Below the pieces are notes generated by a model. That model saw only the letters and a program-made list of their open reading frames with translations, did not search any database and was not told the DNA's origin. Shown here one piece after another: positions 55,385 through 64,000 of a DNA stretch of 64,000 bases. Source of the DNA: Zymoseptoria tritici IPO323 (lineage: Eukaryota > Ascomycota > Dothideomycetes > Mycosphaerellales > Mycosphaerellaceae); the NCBI RefSeq assembly GCF_000219625.1, contig NC_018214.1, positions 2,666,001 to 2,730,000 on the forward strand. The letters are read 5' to 3'. Position numbers and translations under genes: made by a program. Within the stretch, counting starts at the first letter, position 1. Each line of letters begins with the position of its first letter.

Positions 55385-57240
55385 CAATTTAGATAATTAA
55401 TTACACTACTACCACACTATGCAATTGAACGAGGGCAATTGCGAACGAGACTTAAGAGGCATCTGCTTCATTCCTGCTATCGCGTTGTAATAGTTTCCGG
55501 CTATAAGCACCTTACCTTTGCTAAGAAAGGTGCTGCTCTTACGCTCTACGGAGCTAGCTTGTTAGACCGAGATATTAGAACGAGACTGAAGAAGGATCAC
55601 CGCACTATTGCACGCAACTTAAAGGCTATCTTCGTATAGTGCCTAGGCCTTACGTGGTAGGAGATACTAATCAAAACGAACGCAGACCGAACCCTCTAAT
55701 GCACCAAACTCGATCCTCGAATACCGGCTCTAAAACGAGGACTTCTAGCACGAGCTAAGCCTGGCTCCTTGCTCTCGCGAATCGTTCGCGAGGCTATGAA
55801 CGACATCTACCCTCGTCTTAAGCCGACCGTTGCGGCTAACAGAGGTATTTAGGACGCGATAAACAAGGGCAGGATCTTAAGAGCAGTAGTGTTAAAGAAC
55901 AAGGTCCCTTATAGCTATAGCCGGCTGCTACGAGCGCGCCAGCCTCTTAGTGAAATCGATGGCAATGTAAGACCTCCAGGCATTTACCAAACATGGTATC
56001 TATCAGCGCAGCAGGTGCTCAACATCCTCCGTAACAAGCGACACGTTTAGAACGACATAGACCGCCGGTAGAAGAAGATCGTTCGCAGACGGTTATTAAG
56101 GAAGTAGGAGCTTATACGCTCGAACAAGGACGACCGCCTCGACTAGTACGAATACCTTACTGTTACGCTCGCGTAGCTGCCTCTCCCTGCACTGTTTATT
56201 ACCGTGGATAAGAAGAAGACGAGCATTGGCGGCTTACTAAACACGCACATCTTATGCCTCGAGGGCGAGCAACCCTACGGCAACTGCAAGAAGGTAGCAT
56301 TAGTTTTAATGCAGTAGGCTGCTACATCTGAGGATACGTCTGTTAAGAGACCAATTAAGATGTGGACTCTAGAGACAACGATACAAACTCAACACCTTAA
56401 GAAGGAGGTCGCGAAGCTGGTATAACAACTTGAAGAGCAGTGTTAACACTAGCGCAAGAGGGCATTAATTAAGGGCTCTCGTGAACACCGAGCATTCGTA
56501 AAGGCTTAGCAAGAGCGTAACGAGGACAATGAACAACGCGCTAAGGCTCGCAGAGCTGGCCTTACTAGCACTGGCACTAGACGACGTCCAGTAGTGACAC
56601 TCGAGCAGTTGTTTCCCTTACTACTCAAGACTCTTGAATACAACCGCTCGAACAAACGCGGTGGCATGGACTTCGCATGGTATGTAGTCTATATATACAT
56701 AGAGCTGCTGTTCCCCTACTACCTCGAACTAAAGAGAAGGAACCCTAGAAGAACGGTGATTATCACTAAGGATAACCTTAGTAGCTATGCAAAGGCACGG
56801 CGACTGTTGGCACCGTTTATTAGTGCTAATAGCATTCTCTTCGTTGAACAGTAGCTACCGAACTTACCAGACCTGCATCTAATCGAGTTAGTTCACCACT
56901 ATAAGGAGGTGCTGCTCGGCCCCTTTAAGAGCACTATTACTAGCAACAACGCCGCTACGACTGCCCTCGTTCACGCAGAGGTTAAGAAGGTGTAGTAAGG
57001 CACTAAGATGGACCATATCTGTAGTAGAATTACGAGGGTAGAAGACTATATAGACCTTGCAGAGCGCATGGCTCTGAACGGTGGTGACAATAAGTTTGAT
57101 AATTACCTGCGTGTTAACAGCAGCGGTGGTAAGAACGGTAGTGAGAGCGGTGGTAAGAGCGACGGTAAGAGCGATTAACAACACCTCTGAACGAGCCGAG
57201 CTATGAACATGGTTTTTTACTAATATATTTACAAAGATAC
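55385..57240 (+). mobile_element. Tc1/mariner-like DDE transposon relic, RIP-mutated
   Basis: Plus-strand pieces of a transposase are interrupted by stops at positions expected for Trp/Gln. The DDE region at 56747-56960 reads RRTVIITKDNLSSYAKARRL, then a stop after FVEQ, then LPNLPDLHLIELVHHYKEVL. This corresponds to the second Asp (DN) and the SPDLNPIE motif of the Tc1/mariner superfamily. It ends with a Ser/Gly/Lys-rich tail (NSSGGKNGSESGGKSDGKSD). Upstream pieces lie at 55439-55640 and 55700-56580. TAG enrichment fits RIP. I could not define terminal inverted repeats or a TA duplication, so the borders are approximate. Confidence 0.7.
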
Positions 57241-59182
57241 TAACATGGGATGCAACGCGTTGTTTTGGTGAGGATCCCTACCAAAATTGGATCGTCGATC
57301 CCAAATCCGTATTAGGGCTGGGGCAGTTTGGGCGGGAGCACGGAGGTAAGAAGATCAAGACTTGCAGCCAAGACGGGAGCTGCTCGAGCCATGAGCTCAT
57401 GAAGAAGCCACTTCTCGTTGCTCACGGCGGGCGGTCTGACTGCATTTCTACGCACCACGCATGACCGATCATCAAGATTTGTGATCTGTAACATTGCACA
57501 CTCGCACGCACTCACAGAAACTAAGATCTCACACAGCTGCGATGCACATGCAAAGCGGCAAGCTCGGCGAAGAGTTCTTCCCTACCTACATCTCCATTCG
57601 GGTGCGCAAGTACCTGCAGGATGCATCCCATCACACCAATCCTTCACGACAACAGCCGTCTCGACTCCCGAGTGGCCACATCCTCCAGCAAATCGCAGCT
57701 CCGAACTCGTCGTCTAAACGCGGCTAGCATTTCCGCCCCCGATCGGGCCCGATACCGCGGGCCGAAGCCGCTATACAGCCAATAGCGTTAAGCTCGAAGC
57801 GTGAAACCGCAGACGTCGAGCTGCAGACGTCGGGAAACGAGCGTATTTTGGACATCGTGTGGTGGACCCGAATGCTAGGGTGTGCAACGCCACAATATCT
57901 TTTCAGCCGGGGTGTCGACTGGATACGGGACTGTGTGTACGCGATGGGATTCGGCTGTTGCGGAGGAGCTGACGACCATGGCGGTTCTTTGCCTCCTTCT
58001 GTGCAAAGGTGAGGGGCATGTGTGATGGAAGACCAGGCGGAGGAGCCATCTATGCCTGCATGGATGGGTATGACCGAGTGAATGGTCGTTCACCGACTGA
58101 TTTGCTGACTCCGACTTGGCGGCAATATAGCTGGACAGAGGCCGCCGACCCGCCAGATGCAGGTCGTCGAGTCGAGCGTTGGCTGAGCCTATCCACCCTG
58201 CAGCAAATCAAGTGGAGCATCTTGCCTCTGCAGTCCAAAGGAAAACATGCCGCAACAGTCATCACAATCCAGCCGTACTCATCAAGTAATGCCGTGGAAT
58301 CTGGTAACCGATCTAGGCAAGATGTCGACGCTCGGGATGCACCAGTAGCATGTTCCACCTGCAATAATCCCGGCCGGGACAGATCACAAGCAGTGAACGA
58401 ATCGTGCATCCCACGCGGAAGACTTCTTACTCTTGGCGGCTATCTTCCATTCTCGTGTCCTTCTTTTACTTCTCTTTCGTTCATCCGATCGGAGTACATC
58501 AGACTGGGCGAGCCATACGGTCACACTTGTGCGGTTATCTCGACGACCACTCTGGCCCTTCCTTCAACTCAACCTCCACAAACGCTCCTCGCTTCGACCT
58601 TGGCTGTGCCGTGTTGGTGATCTTCAAAATTATCCAGACGAATCGCTGGACTGGTGTTGGTTCAACACCTCTGGAAGCGGCTTCCGGCTTGATTCGCTCG
58701 AACCTTCTGCCTATCACCCGGCCTTAACTCTGTCTTGACCTCGTTTTGGACCCCTTCTGGACTTATACTTTACGGGGATTATTCCGTGGCTTGTCTTGGG
58801 ATTCAAGCGATATACTGGCGCTTCATTCATATAGAGTGCTCTGCCAGAACCCCGCGTGTTCGCAAACACTCTCTCGTGCTGGAGCTTGATCTAATCTTAC
58901 GGCTGGATTGAAGTCGGACCTCACCTCCCGGACTGTTGGATCTGTTTGAGCATCGCAAGTCGTTCCACAAAGGACGTGGTGACGGCACAATTCACTGGAC
59001 GAAGCAATATTCCAGACTGCCGAGTGACGATGAGCTTGTAATCGAAGCGTCGAAATACGCACGCAAGAACGACTTCACGAATTTTACGACGGGAAGAAAG
59101 AGAACAGGGAGAATACAGAACAAGACCACGGAATTGGAACATACTGCCATCATTACCAACATATTCATCAACAACATACAAC
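57241..59182. other. Gene-free interval, 1.9 kb
   Basis: Short overlapping frames only. The stretch 58850-59182 is the promoter and leader of the receptor gene, ending in CAACAACATACAACATGG. Confidence 0.5.
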
Positions 59183-61093
59183 ATGGCCAACAATAGCTTG
59201 GGCTTGGCTGGTATAACCTTCAATGGCGCCTGTCCAGCACCATTTCTGGACCTTTCTGATTATCCACACACAGGAGGAAGTAAGCTCGCCAACACAACTT
59301 TGTCCGCACTGAACCTCGCTCACTGACTCCATCTCGCAGACATTAATGGACGATTCTGCGGACCGTCGAACATCCTCCCCGGCGGACCATCCTGCTGTCT
59401 ACCATGCCCAGCAACCCAATGGGTCTACAGCGAGTCCTTCAACCGCTGGGCCGTCGCTTCCGACTGGCTCAACGTCGTCGGTCTGGTCCTTTTGGTATTC
59501 ATGCTCGCATCCTACGCCTTCCTCCCCTCCCAAAAGACCCGTTCGCACTACCTCTCCATCTGCCTCGTCATCTGCATCACGTTCCTCGCCCTGGGCTTCA
59601 CAATCCCGCTCGCCGCCCAACCAGACCAATGCTACGACGGCATCACCCCAAACGACATGTACAGCTCCATGGAATGCGCCTGGAGCGGAGCCTTCATCAT
59701 CGCCGGAGGCATGGCCGCCGTCGTATGGATCTTCATCCGAGCGCTGAGCATGAATCTGCAAATTTGCTGGGACATTGTCCCCGGCCAGAAATTCTTCTAC
59801 GTCGCTCAAGCGTTGGGATGGGGCATCTCCGCCGTCCTCTTCACCACCACCATCACCCTCACCGGCGTGTCTTTCCGCTTCGGAACAGCCTGCCACGTCA
59901 ACCATGGGAACGCAAGAGCCGGTTTCTGGGGTCCTCTCATGGGCATCGCCGCATGCGCGGGTATCCTCCAACTCGCCACCTTCGGCTACTGCATCCACGT
60001 CTACCTCAAAAGCCTCTGGAGCGACGACGAGTCCATCCACACCTCCTCTTCCGCCAACGGCGGTCTACCCTCCTACAACGCCAGCGTCCGCACCCAAACC
60101 GCGCGAGCGGTGTTTGAACGCATCAAAAAAGTCCTCTGGCTGCAATGGCGCGGCATCGCCATTGTGACCATCATTCTCGCGGACGTGGTGTTCTTCACCG
60201 TCATCTTCCTCACGTTGGATAGTATGCAGGCCAATGTCGCCGACCACGTCAAGGAACTGACGCCTTGGTACGCTTGTCTGGTCACGAATATCGGCAATAG
60301 TGATGTGTGTCTGCACTATGTCCAAGGCTGGCTGGTGAATGAAGGTACCGTTATCGCTGTCTTGGTCCTGCTGGGTCTCGCGGGACTACAGAGTTTCCTC
60401 CTACTCATGCGCCCGAGCGTGTTCCGCGCATGGTGGGATTTGTTGACGGGACGGTGGAAGAAGCAGGAATTCGTCAGTCTGGACGCGACGAGGAACGCGA
60501 GTCAGACTCCGCGACGAACGGCGAGTAAACAGGCGTTGTTGAGGTTGTCCCGTGGACCTCAGGCGACGACGTTTGAAATGCAGCAGAAGAAACAGAGTGG
60601 GGAGTCGGAGAAGACGCAGGTTACTGTCATCAGTAAGCCGGGCGATGTTTACTCTCCTAATCCGGGGGAGGCGTATCCGTTCAACAGTCCAAGCTCGGGG
60701 AGAGGATCGCCGTTTTCGGATGATGGTATGAGGACGACTTTGCCGACCATTATGACCACGACTGTGGATCACCGCGGTCGCATACCGAATGAGTATGTTG
60801 GCCGTATCACGCCTTCGCCAGTGAATGGTGCAGCTCAAGGCGAGGCGCAGAACAATTCGTCCTACAATCGACGATACCCAAACTCGTCGTTTTCGAACCC
60901 GCGAGCGCCGTCGAGGAACAACAGACAAAGTCAGGCGGGAAGCGCATACAGTGACAGCCGATCTGTGTCTCGGGATTTCTCGTATCCTGTGAGAGGTGGA
61001 TTGGCGATGAATCCGCCCAGTGAAGCGGGAGAAAGCAGGGACAGCAGGGACGATGAGTGGAGGAGGGAGGTGATTAGAACGGGGAGATTTTGA
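59183..61093 (+). CDS. Seven-helix G-protein-coupled receptor, Frizzled/cAMP-receptor-like
   Basis: Exons 59183-59279 and 59340-61093 (60-bp intron, GTAAGC...CGCAG) give 616 residues. The extracellular N terminus is Cys-rich (FNGACPAPFLD; NGRFCGPSN; SCCLPCPATQWVY). Seven hydrophobic helices follow, including LNVVGLVLLVFMLASYAFL, HYLSICLVICITFLALGF, GAFIIAGGMAAVVWIFI, FFYVAQALGWGISAVLF, GFWGPLMGIAACAGILQL, IAIVTIILADVVFFTVIFL and GTVIAVLVLLGLAGLQSFLL. A 200-residue Ser/Arg-rich cytosolic tail suits phosphorylation. The CC-x-PCP...WVY element before helix 1 is seen in the fungal Frizzled/Smoothened-like receptor group. The ligand is unknown. Plasma membrane; expected to couple to nutrient or stress signalling. 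Confidence 0.82.
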
Positions 61094-61335
61094 GGCGGTG
61101 GGTAATTGTTGGTGCGTTTGGGTGGTATGGACAAAAGGAAAAGCGTTTCGGCGGTTTGAATGGGAAAGGAAAGGGTGGGAATTGTACAGTTTGCTTTCTG
61201 GCTGGTGTGGTTTGATTGTTTGTAGAATGATGATACCCACTTGTATTTGGCTTTTGATGCGCTCGTCTCTTGGTTCGGTATGACATTCAGGTGGTCTGGC
61301 GAGCTTGATGACTTGCTCTCTTTTGGTACATCATT

Positions 61336-62425
61336 CTACACTCTCGTCTCCTGTTGAGCAGCCTTCGTATCCGGCAAGGGCGTGAACTGCTCCTTTCCAT
61401 CCTTTGCCCCATCCGTCGCCTTGATCGAGGTCGTAGCGTCTGCCTCGCCGTCCTCCTGCGAGGTAATCGTCAGTCAATTTGCATCATTCATCAGGCCAGG
61501 TGTGGTATGCACTTACAGCAAAGTCACTGCTCGGCAAGTACGCCGCCTCTCCCGCCTCAAGATCAGCCGCCAAGTTGACCTCCGGATCATTCATAGCTTC
61601 AACCCGGGCATTCTCCCACGCATACCAGCGCTCGATGAGAACAGCCCGAATAGCGCGCATCGTCTTCTTAACCTGTATCCACCATCGTCAGCACTCTATT
61701 CATCCACTTCCTAATCCTCACGCGCAACAACTCACCTCCTTCACCCTCGTCTGACTCTCATACAACCCATACATATTCCCACACCTCTCCCTCTCATAAT
61801 CGCCCGTCAAACAGCGATTCCGCTCTTTAATACACACCCACCACAACCTCCACAAATCATCCCAGTCTTTATTCCTCAGCTCCGGCATCGTCCAGCCTCG
61901 TCCACATTGATACAACTCATCGGGGGTGGCGAGGAGTTTCGCGCCGCCCTGGGGAAAGAACTCGTAGAGCCCGTGATCCGGGTCGGTGGATACGGGGGAT
62001 CGGTCGAGAGGGTTGAGGACCGGTTTGGGGATTATGGGGAGGACGTCGGAGCGGTTTTTGAGAGCGCGGCCGGTTGCTGGGTCGGTGGGGAGGACGGAGA
62101 GGGTTTGTCGTTTTAGACCGGAGCGGCGGAGGGCGGAGGTGCCGCGGGCGAAGTTTCCGTCTTTCCGGGCGAGGGAGGGGGTGGTTGTTGAGAAGGAGGA
62201 GGTTGTGGTGGGTGTTGTGAAGGCTGGGAGGAGGAAGGGCGGTGGGAGGGTCGAGGTGGTGGGGCGCGTGGTGAAGATTTGCGTCAAGGCGCTGCTACGC
62301 CGGGCGCAATGCATTGTTGATGGCGGTGGCATGATGGAGGTGGTAGGAGTGGTGGTAGAAAGATGGAAGCGTGAGTTGAGCCGTTGCGATTGGATTTGCG
62401 GAGCGTCGGAGGAGAGCCTTGGCAT
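61336..62425 (-). CDS. MRPL4: Mitochondrial large-subunit ribosomal protein uL29m (MRPL4)
   Basis: Three exons on minus: 62425-61736, 61672-61517, 61455-61336, introns 63 and 61 bp, both phase 0. The product is 321 residues. A Ser/Thr/Arg-rich mitochondrial presequence is followed by the MRP-L47 domain: GRGWTMPELRNKDWDDLWRL, then WVCIKERNRCLTGDYER, then LYESQTRVKEVKKTMRAIRA across the first splice, then ERWYAWENARVEA. This protein sits at the peptide exit tunnel of the mitoribosome. The first ATG (62425) was used; a second at 62332 (MPPPSTMHCARRSS) is also plausible. The gene converges on the receptor gene, with 242 bp between stops. Confidence 0.88.
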
Positions 62426-62630
62426 TGGCTGAGTTGTCTCTGTCGATTTGACTTGACTTTGGACTCTACACTCTACAAGAACACGCTCTGATCGAATACA
62501 AATCACAAATGGAAGCGCTGACTGACTGGATATAGGTATAGACGAGTGCTCAATAGCTTCACGTCCTCAAAGAACCCGCTCCACCACGGCTATGGTGTCC
62601 ATCCTCAGTGCCCTCCTTCCTCCCAGCTCT

Positions 62631-63947
62631 TCAATACACATACCGAAACGTCGGTTTCCTCTCCTGATCCGTCAAGTCCGCCCACGTTTCTTCGCTATCT
62701 TCCAGTCCCGCGGTGGCATCATCGTCAACCTTGCCATAGATACGGTCTCTCCTCTGCCAATCCAATCAGCACACCATTAATCTCAACCTCGCAAGGAAAG
62801 AAGACTCACCTTGTTCACAAGAAAGTAGTACACCCCAATCAACGCCACCATCAAGATCAGCCCAGCCTTCAACCCAACCAGCGTGTTCTTCGCCGTCATA
62901 TACACCGGTGCCTCATTCTTCCTCACAGCATACGGACCCGCCAGACTGCCAAATCCATGAGCGATACTGATCACCACCACCGCGTAAGTCCGCTTCGTGT
63001 TGCCAGCAATATTGGCCATTGTCCATTGGAATGACACAGACCCGCAAATGGCCGATGTCGTCGTCAGCCATATACCCGCCAGGTGCAGGCCAGCAAGATG
63101 TTTCGGACCGTAGGCGAGCATGCAGGCGCCGGCGAGGGAGCTGCAGAAGCCGATGAGGCAGGCGCAGACTCGATTCAGCCAGTGGCGTCGGATGGCGTAG
63201 CTGAGAGTTATGGTGACGAAGATTGAGATCACGCCGTTGGGGATGTGGAGCAGAGCGGATTGTTTGGATGTGTACCCTGTGGCGAATGAGCTTTGTGGTC
63301 AATGCAAGATCTGACGGACTGGAAATCACGTACCTAAACCCTTGATCAATGTCGCAGCGTAAGGAGACAAGAGACCGGACGAGGCGCTGTAGGTCAAGAG
63401 GAAGAGCGCGAGCATATACATCTGCGGATCCTTGAGGAGGGACAGCATGTGTGCTGGGGAGAACCGATTCGACGAGACACCCGTGGCATTCGAGGCGATG
63501 TGGTGGAGCAAGGCGCGCTTTTCCGGAATCGTGAGGAATTTGGCTGACATGGGAGTGGATGGGAGGAAGAACATGGCGATGCTGGCGACGACGATGCTGA
63601 ATGAGCCGATGGTCAGGAACATGATGCCTGGGATGGGAATGAGTCAGCTCGTGTGGTACGTCTTGGATTCTGGCTGGCAGGTTGGAAGTCAAGTTAGACT
63701 TACGCCAGGAGTTCAGGGACGTGCTATGCACATTCTGGAACCCAAACGAGACCAGCCCTCCTATTGCTCCCGCCAGGCCGGGCGTGCAATGTATATATCC
63801 GAAGCGGAGAGCCTGCTCGTCCCTGCGATAAAATCGACTAAGGATGAGCGACACAGCTGGATTGATGCAAGCATTGAAGAAACCCAGCAGGATGCGACAT
63901 GTCAACAGGCCATCATAGCCCTTGACACCGGCAATGGAAGCCGTGAC
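62631..63947 (-). CDS. MFS transporter, Dal5/ACS anion:cation symporter type, 5' part missing
   Basis: Four exons on minus are visible: 63947-63704, 63627-63334, 63276-62810, 62753-62631, joined by introns of 76, 57 and 56 bp with closing phases. The gene continues beyond base 64000, where the next intron is cut. The visible part starts in helix 3 (VKGYDGLLTCRILLGFFNA) and runs through FYRRDEQALRFGYIH, a central loop with FLTIPEKRALLHHI, and IKGLGYTSKQSALLHIPNGV, to the cytosolic end TFRYVY. The EAC/NPA-type helix-4 segment and the FLT-x-EKR-A loop are typical of the allantoate/nicotinate permease family for organic anions. Substrate unknown. Plasma membrane. Confidence 0.85.
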
Positions 63948-64000
63948 CTGTGGTGGCGGTAATCGGCCTCAGCGGGGCGATCATCAGGGCTTGGGAATCT

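Noticed and set aside
59399..60117. Long frames on both strands over the receptor gene
   Set aside because: Shadows of the seven-helix receptor frame, which has clear hydrophobic periodicity and Cys motifs.
1..64000. CRISPR arrays, bacterial operons, riboswitches, rRNA genes, intact tRNA genes
   Set aside because: None seen; introns, RIP and gene content are fungal. The only tRNA-like sequence is the degenerate one at 6605-6677.
1..64000. A secondary-metabolite cluster
   Set aside because: A methyltransferase, a transporter and a protease are present, but there is no polyketide synthase, peptide synthetase, terpene cyclase or cluster regulator.

Overview
The window looks like a chromosome arm of a filamentous ascomycete (Pezizomycotina; a Dothideomycete is my guess, not a proof). 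Genes carry short spliceosomal introns of about 48-130 bp with GTRNGT donors, CTNAY branch sites and YAG acceptors. Genes lie on both strands without operons. The repeats bear the mark of repeat-induced point mutation (RIP): CpA/TpG changed to TpA, with Trp and Gln codons turned into stops. All splice models below were made by eye and checked for frame continuity; none is confirmed by transcripts.

Layout. 1-5.3 kb: the possible 3' end of a gene running in from the left (1-150), a long gene-free stretch, and a three-exon orphan gene (3766-4521). 5.34-22.35 kb: one nested transposon stack. A hAT DNA transposon (about 3.0 kb once the inserts are removed) was hit by a Ty1/copia element (5360-11714, TSD TTCGC), a Ty3/gypsy element (12538-18846, TSD TATCG) and a non-LTR LINE insertion (20131-21397, 13-bp TSD). 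All are coding-dead and RIP-altered. 22.35-24.16 kb: gene-free, with a fold-back repeat at 23082-23387.

24.2-36.3 kb is rich in genes for secreted products: a proteinase K-like subtilisin, two tandem six-cysteine small secreted proteins (effector-like paralogs), a secreted HAD phosphatase of the phosphorylcholine phosphatase type, a cytosolic class I methyltransferase and a six-exon secreted haem catalase. 37.3-43.3 kb holds core cellular genes: an eight-exon protein kinase with a long disordered tail, thymidylate synthase, and an Msp1-type mitochondrial outer-membrane AAA ATPase transcribed divergently from thymidylate synthase.

43.3-48.6 kb holds two large unrecognised proteins, one with an RGG-like tail and one with a presequence-like N terminus and a Glu/Asp-rich block, plus an imperfect local duplication. 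50.3-53.5 kb carries an M3-family zinc metallopeptidase that is complete except for one extra nucleotide in exon 1. 55.4-57.2 kb is a RIP-mutated Tc1/mariner-like DDE transposon relic. 59.2-64 kb holds a Frizzled/cAMP-receptor-like seven-helix receptor, mitochondrial ribosomal protein uL29m (MRPL4) and the 3' part of a Dal5/ACS-type MFS transporter that runs off the right edge.

Taken together the unique genes suggest a plant- or litter-associated fungus with extracellular protein, phosphate-ester and peroxide metabolism, interleaved with housekeeping genes; that ecological reading is inference. The clearest structural novelties are the fully resolvable transposon stack (with a self-priming gypsy element, a half-tRNA-primed copia element and a tRNA-like relic), the paralogous secreted pair, and the single-nucleotide lesion in the metallopeptidase gene.
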